From CAZKTF01 sp964555565 (GTDB lineage Bacteria > Planctomycetota > JAJSAM01 > JAKLKS01), in the NCBI GenBank assembly GCA_964555565.1, contig CAZKTF010000007.1:1-39720 (forward strand): a DNA stretch of 39,720 nucleotides. Direction: 5' to 3'. Below the pieces are notes generated by a model. It saw only the letters and a program-made list of their open reading frames with translations, was not told where the DNA came from and did not search any database. Both the position numbers and the translations under genes were made by a program. Positions 1-7,404 of this stretch are shown one piece after another; the stretch's first letter is position 1; each line of letters begins with the position of its first letter.

Positions 1-1
1 G

Positions 2-487
2 GCCGGGGTGCGCCGCCGCGTCGAGGGGCGCGCGGGCGACCTCTTCGCCGCGGTCGCGGGGGAGCGCTTCGACCTGGTCGTGGCTGTCCTCCCCCAGTGC
101 CCGGGACCGCGCGGGCTCACGCCGACGCGATGGGGCGGGCCCGACGGGACGCGGATCCTCCTCCGGTGCGTGCGGGCGGCGCCGCGCCACCTCCGGCCCG
201 GCGGGAGGCTCTTCCTCCTCCTCACCGACCTCGCGCACCCGCGCCGCGTCCTCGCGACCCTCCGACGGAGGTTCTCGGTGAGGCGGATCGCGCGGACCGG
301 GCGCGCCGTGACGCGCCGCGAGTTCGACGCGCTCCACCCCGGCCTCTTCGACCACCTGCTCCGGTGCTGCCGCGCGGGGACGGCGCGGCTCGCGGGCCGC
401 GGGGACCGTCGCCGGCTCGGCGTCAGCCTGTTCGAAGCGCGGCTGCGTCCAGGAAGGACCCGGGCGCGAACCCCGCGGCCCCGATGA
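2..487 (+). CDS. Class I SAM methyltransferase, C-terminal part (5' end outside the window)
   Basis: The reading frame is open from the window edge to a TGA at 485-487, so the N-terminal SAM-binding half lies upstream. The visible part has the late strands of a Rossmann methyltransferase. A FDLVVAVLP segment sits where HemK/PrmA-like enzymes carry motif IV, followed by an LRPGGRLFLLL strand. HemK-type glutamine methyltransferases have NPPY at motif IV. Here the corresponding residues are LPQC, so glutamine N5-methylation should not be assumed and the substrate is unknown. The last 65 bases overlap tail-to-tail with the deacetylase gene on the other strand. The Arg/Pro-rich C-terminus is probably low-information sequence. 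Confidence 0.6.
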   Translation, partial: AGVRRRVEGRAGDLFAAVAGERFDLVVAVLPQCPGPRGLTPTRWGGPDGTRILLRCVRAAPRHLRPGGRLFLLLTDLAHPRRVLATLRRRFSVRRIARTGRAVTRREFDALHPGLFDHLLRCCRAGTARLAGRGDRRRLGVSLFEARLRPGRTRARTPRPR

Positions 488-1271
488 CCCCCCGGAGCGA
501 AGGGGAACAGAGGTCCCGCATCTCCGCTTCCCGCCGGGGGTCCGCGGAGAAGGGCACCGACCCCGCCGCCGTCCGGCCCGGGTGGACCATGCACTCGACG
601 ACGGTCCCCGGCGCGGCCCGGATCTCCGCCTCCAGCGCCGCCCGGTCGCCGCCGAGGAAGTAGTCGAGGCCGAGGAAGGCGTCGGGGCCGCGGACCCCGG
701 GAGGCAGCGACCGGGTGGCCTCCGCGTCCCACGCGGCGAGCTCCCGCGGGAACCCCGCGGGGCCCGCCGTGCCCGCGGGCAGCCGGAGGGTCCGCACCCA
801 GCGGATCCCGGGCTCCTCGTGGAGGACCCTCGCCACCCCCTCGCGCACCCCGGGCAGGACGTGGACGTGGTTGTGCCCGTCCAGGTGGTCCGGCTCGATC
901 CCCAGGGACCGCAGGCGGGCGAGCTGGGCCCGGACCTCCCGGGCCGCCTCGGCCGGGTCGAGACGCCCCGCCGCGGCCCGCGCCCAGACCTCCCGCTTGT
1001 CCTTCGGGAACCTCCCGTCCCCCCCCGTCAGCGTGCGGGCGGGGCCGCCGAGCGGGGCCCCGTGGGTGAGGTTGAGGTGGAGGCCCACGCCCACCCCGGG
1101 CCGGCGGCGGAGCGCGGCCGCGAGCCCCTCCAGCGCGGCTCCCTGCGCGAGGACGGACACGCTGCGGACCACGCCGCGGTCCACGGCCTCGAGGATCCCC
1201 TCGTTCCGCGCCTCGTCCACGCCGCCGTCGTCGGCGTTCACCACGAGGATCCGCCCGGGCGCGGCGCTCAC
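423..1271 (-). CDS. ChbG/YdjC/HpnK-family carbohydrate deacetylase
   Basis: This 282-residue protein of the ChbG/HpnK (YdjC-like) family should hydrolyse N-acetyl groups from a sugar or amino-sugar substrate, using a metal. Family marks visible are an N-terminal LVVNADDGG, with the conserved Asp pair, GVGLHLNLTHG with a metal-binding His, DHLDGHNHVHVLPGV with the His cluster, and a late MVHPG motif. The GTG start at 1271 is chosen because it overlaps the stop of the upstream ATP-grasp gene (GTGA) and leaves almost no leader before the first strand. The pair is therefore probably translationally coupled. The substrate is not predictable from sequence; the neighbouring ligase suggests a small envelope or glycan-precursor pathway. 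Confidence 0.85.
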   Translation of the reverse strand: MSAAPGRILVVNADDGGVDEARNEGILEAVDRGVVRSVSVLAQGAALEGLAAALRRRPGVGVGLHLNLTHGAPLGGPARTLTGGDGRFPKDKREVWARAAAGRLDPAEAAREVRAQLARLRSLGIEPDHLDGHNHVHVLPGVREGVARVLHEEPGIRWVRTLRLPAGTAGPAGFPRELAAWDAEATRSLPPGVRGPDAFLGLDYFLGGDRAALEAEIRAAPGTVVECMVHPGRTAAGSVPFSADPRREAEMRDLCSPSLRGVIGAAGFAPGSFLDAAALRTG

Positions 1272-2215
1272 CGGCGCGGCCTCGTGAGCGCGGCCGCGGC
1301 GATGGCCCCGACGAGCGCCGTGTGGGTGAGGCCGGCCGCCTCCGCCGCGCGGGCGAGCTCCATCCCCTCCTCGAGGCTCGGCCGCGCGTTGGCCTCGAGG
1401 ACGAAGGGGCGTCCCCGCCGGTCGAGCCTCAGGTCCACCCTCCCGTACTCCCGGAGCCCCAGCACCCGGGCCGCCCGGCGCGCCGCGTCGAGGACGCGCC
1501 GGCGCGCCGCGGGGGCGAGGTCGGCCGGGACGACCCGAGCGCAGGGCTCCCCCTCGGCGTGCCGGTGCCACTTCCGCTCGCGCGTGTAGAGCGGTGCGGC
1601 CCCGTCCGGGCCCGGCGGACCGAGGAGGACCTCCACCGGGGGGAGGGCGCGCAGCGGCCGGCCGAGGAACCCCACGGCGATCTCCCGCCCGTCGATCCGC
1701 TCCTGGACCACGGCCGGGGAGCCCCTCGCGAGGAGCGCCCCCCCCGCGGCCTCCGCCTCCTCGCGGGTGGCCGCCTCGGAGAGCTCGAGGCTCCCGTGCT
1801 CGTGGGCGGCCTTCACGATCAGGGGGGGCCGGAGCCGCGCGGGGACCCTCTCCCCGGGGAGGCGGAGGACCGCCGTGCGCGGCACCGGGACCCCGGCGCG
1901 GGCCAGCACCTCGGCCGTGGCGCCCTTGTCGTCGCAGAGCCCCGCGGCCGCCGACGCGGCCCCCGCCACGCGCGCCCCCACCCGCTCCGCCTCGGCCCGC
2001 ACCGCCGCGCGGAGCCATCCCTCCCCGCGCACCGTGTCGGAGTGCTCGAGGACGACGTCCGCCGCGGCGAGGACGTTGAGCGCCGCGGGGAGGTCCTCCA
2101 CGGGCACGAGGAGCACCTGCCAGCCGAGGGAGCGGAGCGCCCTCGCCGCCGCCTCGTGGCAGAGGCAGGCGGAGGAGAGGGTGTGCACGACCGCCGCGAC
2201 GCGCCGCCTCGCCAT
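1268..2215 (-). CDS. ATP-grasp ligase, D-Ala-D-Ala ligase-like
   Basis: This is a protein of about 315 residues with an ATP-grasp architecture resembling D-alanine-D-alanine ligase. The central part has the LIVKAAHEHGS nucleotide-binding strand/loop and a VVQERIDGREIAVGFLG strand. The C-terminal metal/ATP site reads YGRVDLRLDRRGRPFVLEANARP, which has the expected R-D...E-N-R pattern. It would join a carboxylate to an amine through an acyl-phosphate. True Ddl is usually next to mur genes, which are absent here, so a dedicated peptide or amino-acid ligase is as likely. The ATG at 2215 is preceded by GGGAG; in-frame starts at 2251 and 2281 are alternatives. It overlaps the downstream deacetylase by 4 bases. 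Confidence 0.75.
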   Translation of the reverse strand: MARRRVAAVVHTLSSACLCHEAAARALRSLGWQVLLVPVEDLPAALNVLAAADVVLEHSDTVRGEGWLRAAVRAEAERVGARVAGAASAAAGLCDDKGATAEVLARAGVPVPRTAVLRLPGERVPARLRPPLIVKAAHEHGSLELSEAATREEAEAAGGALLARGSPAVVQERIDGREIAVGFLGRPLRALPPVEVLLGPPGPDGAAPLYTRERKWHRHAEGEPCARVVPADLAPAARRRVLDAARRAARVLGLREYGRVDLRLDRRGRPFVLEANARPSLEEGMELARAAEAAGLTHTALVGAIAAAALTRPRR

Positions 2216-2292
2216 GGGGATGGGCTCCCGGGTGGTCCCGACCCCCCGCATCTTCTTCGCCCCCGGGGTCCGCGTCCTCATTCTGCCCCGCC

Positions 2293-3012
2293 ATGCCTTT
2301 CCCCCCCGTGCGCGCCGTGCTGCTCGACGCCGGGCACACGCTGCTGCGGCCGCGCCCGTCGATGGGGGAGGTCTACGCCGCGGTCTGCCGCCGCCACGGG
2401 CGGCCCGCCGACCCCGCCGCGCTGGAGGCGGTCGCGGTGGGCGCGTTCCACCGGCTCGGGGAGGAGATCCGCGGGGGCGGGCCCGCCGCGCTCGTCACCT
2501 CGGAGGCCATCGAGCGGGAGACCTGGCGCCGCCACGCCCTCCGGGTCGTGGACGGGGTCCCGGCCCTCGCCGGGCTCGACTTCGACCCGTGGTTCGAGGA
2601 CCTCTACGACACCTTCGGGGGCGCGGACACCTGGGAGCCCTACCCGGACGCGGTCCCGGCGCTCGCGGGGCTGCGCGCGCGGGGGCTGCGGCTCGCCCTC
2701 GTGAGCAACTGGGACACGAGGGTGCGCCGCATCCTCGAGGAGACCGGTCTCACCCCCTGGTTCGATGCCATCGTCATCTCCTCGGAGGTGGGGGTCCGCA
2801 AGCCCGACCCGCGGATCTTCCACAGGGCGCTGGAACTTGTCGGCGTCGCGCCCGGCGAGGCGATCCACGCGGGAGACTCCCGCGGGGACGACCTCGAGGG
2901 GGCGCGGGCCGCCGGGGTGCGCGGGGTGTTCGTCGCCCGCGACGGGGCGGTCCCCCCGCCCGGGGCGGTCTTCGTGCGCGACCTCAAGGACCTCGTGCGC
3001 CTCGTCTCCTGA
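2293..3012 (+). CDS. HAD-superfamily hydrolase (subfamily IA, HDHD3/REG-2-like)
   Basis: This 239-residue HAD phosphatase has all four motifs in order. Motif I is LLDAGHTLL, with the nucleophilic Asp in the DAGHT variant typical of HDHD3/REG-2-like proteins. Motif II is LVSNWD. Motif III is the Lys in RKPDPRIF. Motif IV is HAGDSRGDDLEGA. A helical cap of about 90 residues separates motifs I and II, which is the C1 cap of subfamily IA. The substrate is a small phosphorylated metabolite of unknown identity. It is transcribed divergently from the ATP-grasp gene, with 77 bases between the two starts. A palindromic repeat with GGGGTCAGAC ends begins 5 bases after the stop. Confidence 0.85.
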   Translation: MPFPPVRAVLLDAGHTLLRPRPSMGEVYAAVCRRHGRPADPAALEAVAVGAFHRLGEEIRGGGPAALVTSEAIERETWRRHALRVVDGVPALAGLDFDPWFEDLYDTFGGADTWEPYPDAVPALAGLRARGLRLALVSNWDTRVRRILEETGLTPWFDAIVISSEVGVRKPDPRIFHRALELVGVAPGEAIHAGDSRGDDLEGARAAGVRGVFVARDGAVPPPGAVFVRDLKDLVRLVS

Positions 3013-3016
3013 CCGC

Positions 3017-3079
3017 GGGGTCAGACACCGAGCGTTTGTTGTTGCAAACGCTTGATAGGGGAACTTGGGGTCTGACCCC
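3017..3079. repeat. Nested palindromic repeat with GGGGTCAGAC/GTCTGACCCC ends (copy 1)
   Basis: The outer arms GGGGTCAGAC (3017-3026) and GTCTGACCCC (3070-3079) are exact reverse complements. Inside them is a second perfect hairpin, AGCGTTTG (3031-3038) with CAAACGCT (3045-3052). A second element with the same outer ends and a different inner hairpin lies at 37673-37722. Both sit just after a stop codon between convergent genes, so they may act as bidirectional terminators. The form also resembles REP elements mobilised by RAYT transposases; no such transposase is in the window. Confidence 0.75.
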
Positions 3080-3087
3080 TGGTGTCG

Positions 3088-3675
3088 CTACCGGACTCGC
3101 TCGAGGAGGTCCAGCACCAGCCTCCCGGTGAGCCCCCACACGACGTGCCCCTCCCAGTCGAAGAAGGGGACGCTGGGCTCGAGGCGGCCGGAGGGGGTCC
3201 GGAGCGGCTCCTCGCGCCAGAGGGCGGGGTCGCGGAGCGCCGCGAGCGGGACCTCGAAGACGGCGGCCACCTCGCGGGGGTCGGGGCGGAGGTCGCGGGG
3301 GGGCGGGATCCGCCCGACGAAGGCGGCCACGGTGTAGCCCGCGATGGAGACGCGGTCGGGGAGCCGCCCGAGGACCGCCACCGCCGCCCGGTCGAGCCCC
3401 ACCTCCTCGGCGAATTCCCTGAGCGCGCACCCGAGCGGGTCCTCGTCCCCCTCGCGGGCCCCCCCGGGGAAGGCCACCTGCCCGGGGTGTTCGGGGAGGT
3501 CGGCCCGGCGCTCGGTGAACAGGAGGAAGTCCTCGCCGCCGCGGGTGAACCACGGGGCCAGGACGGCCGCGTCCCGGAGCCCCGGCCTCGGCCGCCAGAG
3601 GAGGTCGTAGGGCCCGAGCCGCTCGCGGATCGTCGCGTCGGTCCACGCGGGCGCGCGATCCTTCAACGGCAACAT
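3088..3675 (-). CDS. NUDIX hydrolase, CoA pyrophosphatase (NudL/YeaB-like)
   Basis: The 195-residue protein has the NUDIX box GGAREGDEDPLGCALREFAEEVGL-type pattern around residues 75-98 (REFAEEVGL is the metal-binding core). Immediately before it is the LLFTERRADLPEHPGQVAFPGG region, which is the UPF0035 signature of NudL-like enzymes that cleave CoA and CoA derivatives to 3',5'-ADP and phosphopantetheine. The ATG at 3675 is chosen. An upstream in-frame start at 3714 would only add residues encoded by the CACGGAGACACGGAG repeat. The gene is convergent with the HAD hydrolase. It lies downstream of ispH on the same strand, separated by about 100 bases that hold an inverted repeat. Confidence 0.85.
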   Translation of the reverse strand: MLPLKDRAPAWTDATIRERLGPYDLLWRPRPGLRDAAVLAPWFTRGGEDFLLFTERRADLPEHPGQVAFPGGAREGDEDPLGCALREFAEEVGLDRAAVAVLGRLPDRVSIAGYTVAAFVGRIPPPRDLRPDPREVAAVFEVPLAALRDPALWREEPLRTPSGRLEPSVPFFDWEGHVVWGLTGRLVLDLLERVR

Positions 3676-3677
3676 CT

Positions 3678-3827
3678 CACCACGGAGACACGGAGATCCA
3701 CGGAGGACGGCCACGACGGAAGAAGGGGGGGAGGCAGGAGGGGCGGCGATGGCGGGCGCAAGTCCGATGCCGTCCCCTAGGTCGTGCCTCTCTCCGTGCC
3801 CTCGGTGCCCTCCGTGTCTCCGTGGTG
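3678..3827. repeat. Inverted pair of 18-bp CACCACGGAGACACGGAG repeats
   Basis: CACCACGGAGACACGGAG lies at 3678-3695 and its exact reverse complement at 3810-3827, about 114 bases apart. The second copy is inside the 3' end of ispH and encodes the HHGDTEG run in the protein tail. From general knowledge, this CACGGAGACACGGAG motif recurs in intergenic and 3' gene-end positions of many unrelated bacterial genomes. Nothing between the arms looks like a gene. The function is unknown; a non-autonomous mobile element is plausible. Confidence 0.7.
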
Positions 3828-4775
3828 GACTCTTCCGGGGCCTCTCCGCGGCGGGCGGGTGACCTCGGGGGGGAGCGCGAAGCGGACGTCCTCCTCCACG
3901 GTCCGGACCTCCACCGGCTCCGCGCCCCCGAGGGCGCGCACCCGGGCCACGATGCTCCGGACCAGCTCCTCGGGGGCGGAGGCGCCTGCCGTGATCCCGA
4001 CCGTGCGGACCCCCTCGAACCAGCGGGGGTCGATCTCCTCGGCGGACTCGAGCAGCCGCGCGCGCACCTGCTGCCCCTCGGCCACCTCGACCAGGCGCTG
4101 GGAGTTGGAGGAGTTCGGCGCGCCGACCACGAGGAGGAGGTCGATCCGCGCGGTGATGGCCTTCACCGCGTTCTGGCGGTTCTGGGTGGCGTAGCAGATG
4201 TCCTCCTGGGGCGGTCCCGCGATGGCGGGGAACCGGCGCCGGAGCACGCCCACGATGGCCCGCGTGTCGTCCACCGAGAGGGTGGTCTGGGTGAGGAAGG
4301 CCACCTTCCGCGGGTCCCGGACCTCCACGCGCTCGGCGTCCTCCACGCTCCCGAGGAGGCGCATGCGCTCGGGGGCCTCGCCCATGGTCCCCTCGACCTC
4401 GACGTGGCCCGCGTGGCCGATGAGGAGGATCTCGTGGCCCTCCCGCGCGAGGCGGCGGGCCTCCAGGTGGACCTTGGTGACGAGCGGGCAGGTGGCGTCG
4501 ATGGCGCGCAGGCGGCGCGCCGCCGCCTCCTCCCGCACCCGCGGGGAGACCCCGTGGGCGGAGAAGATCACCACGGCCCCCTCGGGGATCTCGGCGATGG
4601 TGTCCACGAAGACGGCGCCCATCGCGCGCAGCCGGTCCACCACGTGCCGGTTGTGGACGATCTCGTGGCGGACGTAGATCGGCCGGCCGTAGAGGGCCAG
4701 GGCCAGCTCCACGATCTCGATGGCGCGATCGACCCCGGCGCAGAAGCCGCGCGGGGAGGTGAGGAGGACCTGCAT
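3777..4775 (-). CDS. ispH: 4-hydroxy-3-methylbut-2-enyl diphosphate reductase
   Basis: IspH catalyses the last step of the MEP isoprenoid pathway, reducing HMBPP to IPP and DMAPP with a [4Fe-4S] cluster. The N-terminus SPRGFCAGVDRAIE, the VHNRHVV and FSAHGVSP motifs, DATCPLVTKVH, the TQTTLSVDDT motif and GAPNSSNSQRL are all present. The three cluster cysteines are in FCAGV, ATCPL and the CYATQNRQ segment. The ATG at 4775 starts directly at MQVLLTSPRGFCAG, the usual position. The protein is 332 residues. The last ~20 residues (VHHGDTEGTEGTERGTT) lie beyond the normal end and are encoded by an interspersed repeat, so they are probably not functional. Confidence 0.95.
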   Translation of the reverse strand: MQVLLTSPRGFCAGVDRAIEIVELALALYGRPIYVRHEIVHNRHVVDRLRAMGAVFVDTIAEIPEGAVVIFSAHGVSPRVREEAAARRLRAIDATCPLVTKVHLEARRLAREGHEILLIGHAGHVEVEGTMGEAPERMRLLGSVEDAERVEVRDPRKVAFLTQTTLSVDDTRAIVGVLRRRFPAIAGPPQEDICYATQNRQNAVKAITARIDLLLVVGAPNSSNSQRLVEVAEGQQVRARLLESAEEIDPRWFEGVRTVGITAGASAPEELVRSIVARVRALGGAEPVEVRTVEEDVRFALPPEVTRPPRRGPGRVHHGDTEGTEGTERGTT

Positions 4776-4865
4776 CGCGTCCACTCTACCCGCGGGGGTT
4801 CCCCCCCCGCTGAAGAGTGCGTCCCCCCGCGTAACCCCCGGGCGCCCTGGATCCGGAGGGACCCC

Positions 4866-5252
4866 ATGCACCCGCCCCCGCCCGCCGCGCCCCACCGCCC
4901 GCTCCTCCTCGTCGTGGACGACGACGCGTCCGTCCGCACCGCCGTCGCCGCCATGCTCGACGCCCTCGGGGTCGAAGCGGTGCAGGCGCGGGACGGCCGG
5001 CGGGGGGTCGCGAACCTCTGCCTGCGCGCCTTCGACGGGGTCCTCCTCGACCCGCACATGCCCGTGGCCGACGGGCGGAGGTTCCTGGAGATGGCGGACG
5101 AGGCGCGCCTGGACCTCCCCCCGGTCCTCCTCCTCGGGGGCGGGCCGAACGGGTCCCTCTTCGAGCACCCGGCGGTCCTCGGACGGATCGACAAGCCGGT
5201 GATCCGGGAGGCGCTCGAGGAGGCCCTCCGGCTGATGGCCCTCGTCGCCTGA
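4866..5252 (+). CDS. Single-domain response regulator receiver protein
   Basis: This 128-residue CheY-like receiver has no output domain. It contains the acidic pair in LLVVDDDAS, the phospho-acceptor Asp in VLLDPHMPVADG, and the conserved Lys in IDKPV. The Thr/Ser switch position is poorly conserved (LLLGGGPNG). The ATG is preceded by GGAGG at a good distance. No histidine kinase is adjacent, so its partner is elsewhere. It is divergent from ispH (90 bases between starts) and convergent with the methyltransferase that follows, with a palindromic repeat in between. Confidence 0.8.
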   Translation: MHPPPPAAPHRPLLLVVDDDASVRTAVAAMLDALGVEAVQARDGRRGVANLCLRAFDGVLLDPHMPVADGRRFLEMADEARLDLPPVLLLGGGPNGSLFEHPAVLGRIDKPVIREALEEALRLMALVA

Positions 5253-5270
5253 CGCGGCGCCCGGACCACC

Positions 5271-5350
5271 AACGGCGGGCGGGGCAGACCTCCCCGGGCT
5301 CGGGCTGCCACCGGCAGCCCTCGAAACCCCCGGGGACCCCCGCCCCTACC
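5271..5350. repeat. REP-like GGGCTGCC/GGCAGCCC palindrome, copy A
   Basis: The core palindrome is GGGCTGCC (5302-5309), ACC, GGCAGCCC (5313-5320). It is flanked on the left by AACGGCGGGCGGGG and on the right by a CCCCGGGGACCC block. Related copies occur near 10575-10620 and 16170-16290, the latter in reverse orientation. All three copies lie at or just inside the 3' ends of genes. This copy overlaps the last codon of the methyltransferase on the minus strand. Confidence 0.75.
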
Positions 5351-6044
5351 GGGTTCCCACCCGCGAGACGCACAGTCTCCACGGGAAGTGCACCTCGACC
5401 CGCGCGCCGGGGACGGCCCGGGCGGCGAGCGCCCGGGCCTCGCCGGCGGTGAAGGACCTGCGCAGCGAGGTGAGCCCGTCCTCCCAGGTCTCCCGGCGCC
5501 CGGAGAAGGGGCGTCCGAGCACCCGGAACAGCGCCCGGGCGGCCCCGGACCGCACGAGGTCCAGGTGGACGAACCCCCGACGGGCCCGCGCCCCCCGGGC
5601 GAGGAGCGCCGCCACCGCGGCGTCGTCCGGGAGGTGGTGGAGGAGGAAGGAGGAGACGACCAGGTCGAAGCCCGCCGGGTCGGGTCCCCCGGAAAGCGCG
5701 TCCCCGGCGGAGAAGGAGACCCCCTCGACGGGGACCCGGCCGGCCAGGTCGAGCGCCGCGGGGGAGAGGTCCACGCCGTGGACCTCCACCCGGCAGCCGG
5801 CGCGGGTGCCGGCGGCGGCGAGCGCGCGGGCCGTGTCCCCGCCCCCGCAGCCCCAGTCGAGGACCCGGATCGGCCCCGGGGTCCCGGCGCGGAGCAGCGG
5901 CCCGAGGTGCCCGCGGAGGACCGCGTGGGTGCGGAGGACCCCCGCGTTGAGGCGCGCGAGGGTCCGGAGGGTGTCCCCGACGACCCCCGGGTCGGCGCCC
6001 GGTCCGTCCACGTGCTCCCGGAGGTCGGTGCGGCGGGGCTCCAT
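5346..6044 (-). CDS. SAM-dependent methyltransferase (class I, UbiE/COQ5-like fold)
   Basis: This 232-residue protein has motif I as IRVLDWGCGGGDTARAL (residues ~58-75), an acidic loop after strand 2 in VHGVDLSPAAL, motif post-II in SAGDAL, and FDLVVSSFLLHHLPDD for motif III. This is a complete small-molecule methyltransferase fold. A cap region near residues 165-200 follows. The substrate is not evident and the neighbours give no pathway. The ATG at 6044 is the only good start. The stop codon lies inside a REP-like palindrome shared with the convergent receiver gene. Confidence 0.8.
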   Translation of the reverse strand: MEPRRTDLREHVDGPGADPGVVGDTLRTLARLNAGVLRTHAVLRGHLGPLLRAGTPGPIRVLDWGCGGGDTARALAAAGTRAGCRVEVHGVDLSPAALDLAGRVPVEGVSFSAGDALSGGPDPAGFDLVVSSFLLHHLPDDAAVAALLARGARARRGFVHLDLVRSGAARALFRVLGRPFSGRRETWEDGLTSLRRSFTAGEARALAARAVPGARVEVHFPWRLCVSRVGTR

Positions 6045-6258
6045 GGCGCCATTCTCCCCGCGGAGCCGAGGGTGTGACGCGGCATCCGAAAGGGCTTTTC
6101 CGACGCAAGTCGGGAATGATTACCCTTTCCTGCGGGTTGGTCCGGGAGGCCGAGGAGCCCGCCGAGGGCGGCGGGGATGCGGACCCGGGCCGGGGGCCGG
6201 CGGAGGCACGACGGGGCGCCCGGGAATTGGCCCGGGGGCCGAGGGAGGGGCGAGGGAC
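6045..6258. promoter_or_regulatory. Leader/promoter region of the bufferin-like operon
   Basis: This 214-base region separates two divergent genes and should hold the promoter for the Cys-repeat lipoprotein operon. A short palindrome, CCGAC (6100-6104) GCAA GTCGG (6109-6113), is embedded in TTTTCCGACGCAAGTCGGGAA and is the only less G+C-rich patch. It could be a regulator site. No convincing -35/-10 pair is visible. The rest is G+C-rich sequence in which I see no gene. Confidence 0.3.
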
Positions 6259-6480
6259 ATGAACGCGAAGAAGGGTGCGGTCGTGATGGCGGCGGTGGCG
6301 GGGATCCTCGGCGCCGGCCTGGCCGGGTGCAAGAGCGACGGCTCCTCGAAGCCGGCCATGGAGAAGAGCTCCTGCAAGGGGATGAACGCCTGCAAGGGCC
6401 AGGGCGGCTGCAAGACCGACGCGAACGCCTGCAAGGGGATGAACGCCTGCAAGGGCCTGGGCGGCTGCTCGACGAAGTAG
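6259..6480 (+). CDS. Bufferin-like Cys-repeat lipoprotein precursor (MNIO substrate)
   Basis: The 73-residue protein begins with a lipoprotein signal peptide: Lys-rich start, Ala/Gly/Val core, and lipobox LAGC with Cys24. The mature part is a tandem duplication of a 13-residue unit CKGMNACKGxGGC at residues 39-51 and 58-70, giving six evenly spaced Cys (39, 45, 51, 58, 64, 70). The CKGMNACKGQGGC pattern resembles precursors of BufA2-type bufferins, whose Cys are oxidatively modified by a DUF692 (MNIO) enzyme with a DUF2063 partner to bind copper. Both enzymes follow immediately, which supports the call. The lipid anchor and the missing C-terminal extension of the usual BufA2 proteins are unusual. 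GAGGG precedes the ATG. Confidence 0.75.
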   Translation: MNAKKGAVVMAAVAGILGAGLAGCKSDGSSKPAMEKSSCKGMNACKGQGGCKTDANACKGMNACKGLGGCSTK

Positions 6481-6546
6481 CCCCCGCGGCCTGACGCGCG
6501 GACATCCTCCACCCTACCCGGGGCCGCGCCACGCGGCGGAGACCGC

Positions 6547-7404
6547 ATGGAGAACCGCTTCGGATTCCCCGGCCTCGGCATCGGGGTCGGCCTGAGGACC
6601 GTCCACTTCGAACACGTCCTCGAGCACCGCCCCGCCGTGGACTTCTTCGAGGTCCTCTCGGAGAACTTCATGGACACGGGGGGGAGGCCTCGCGACGTCC
6701 TCCGCGAGGTCGCCGCGCGCTACCCCGTGGTCATGCACGGGGTCTCGATGTCGATCGGGTCCACGGACCCCCTCGACCTCGAGTACCTTCGGCGCCTGAA
6801 GGCGCTCGCCGGCGAGACCCGCGCCCTCTGGGTGAGCGACCACCTCTGCTGGACCGGGGTGGCGGGGCAGAACCTGCACGACCTCCTCCCGCTCCCCCGC
6901 ACGGAGGCCGCGCTCCGCCACGTCGTGTCCCGCGTGCGGAGGGTCCAGGACCTCCTGGAGCGCACGCTGGTCCTCGAGAACCCCTCCACCTACCTGGGCT
7001 TCCGCGCCGACCGGATCCCGGAGTGGGAGTTCCTGGGGCGGGTGGCCGAGGAGGCCGACTGCGGGATCCTCCTCGACGTGAACAACGTCTTCGTCTCCTC
7101 GGTGAACCACGGGTTCGACCCGGTGGCCTACGTCGAGGGGGTCCCCGCGGACCGGGTCGTGCAGTTCCACCTCGCCGGCCACGAGAACCGCGGGACGCAC
7201 ATCCTCGACACCCACGACGACCACGTGGTGGACGAGGTCTGGGAGCTGTTCCGCCTGGCCCACCGGCGCACGGGCGGGCGGGCCACGCTGCTCGAGTGGG
7301 ACGACAGGATCCCCGCGTTCCCCGTCCTCCACGGGGAGGCGCTCCGGGCACGCGCCTGGATGGGCCCCGCGCCCGTGGAGGGGACCCTTGCGGCGCGTCC
7401 CTGA
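6547..7404 (+). CDS. bufB: MNIO-family (DUF692) bufferin maturation enzyme
   Basis: This 285-residue DUF692 TIM-barrel enzyme is a multinuclear non-heme iron-dependent oxidase. It would use a di-/tri-iron centre and oxygen to convert Cys residues of the upstream precursor into thiazole/oxazolone-type groups. Typical motifs are GLGIGVGLR at the start, DFFEVLSENFM, MHGVSMSIGS, WVSDHLCW, LLPLPRTEAAL, LVLENPSTYL, GILLDVNNVFVS, and QFHLAGHENRGTHILDTHDD near the end. The His, Glu and Asp in these motifs are the metal ligands. It lies 66 bases after the precursor and overlaps the next gene by 17 bases, so all three form one operon. Confidence 0.9.
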   Translation: MENRFGFPGLGIGVGLRTVHFEHVLEHRPAVDFFEVLSENFMDTGGRPRDVLREVAARYPVVMHGVSMSIGSTDPLDLEYLRRLKALAGETRALWVSDHLCWTGVAGQNLHDLLPLPRTEAALRHVVSRVRRVQDLLERTLVLENPSTYLGFRADRIPEWEFLGRVAEEADCGILLDVNNVFVSSVNHGFDPVAYVEGVPADRVVQFHLAGHENRGTHILDTHDDHVVDEVWELFRLAHRRTGGRATLLEWDDRIPAFPVLHGEALRARAWMGPAPVEGTLAARP

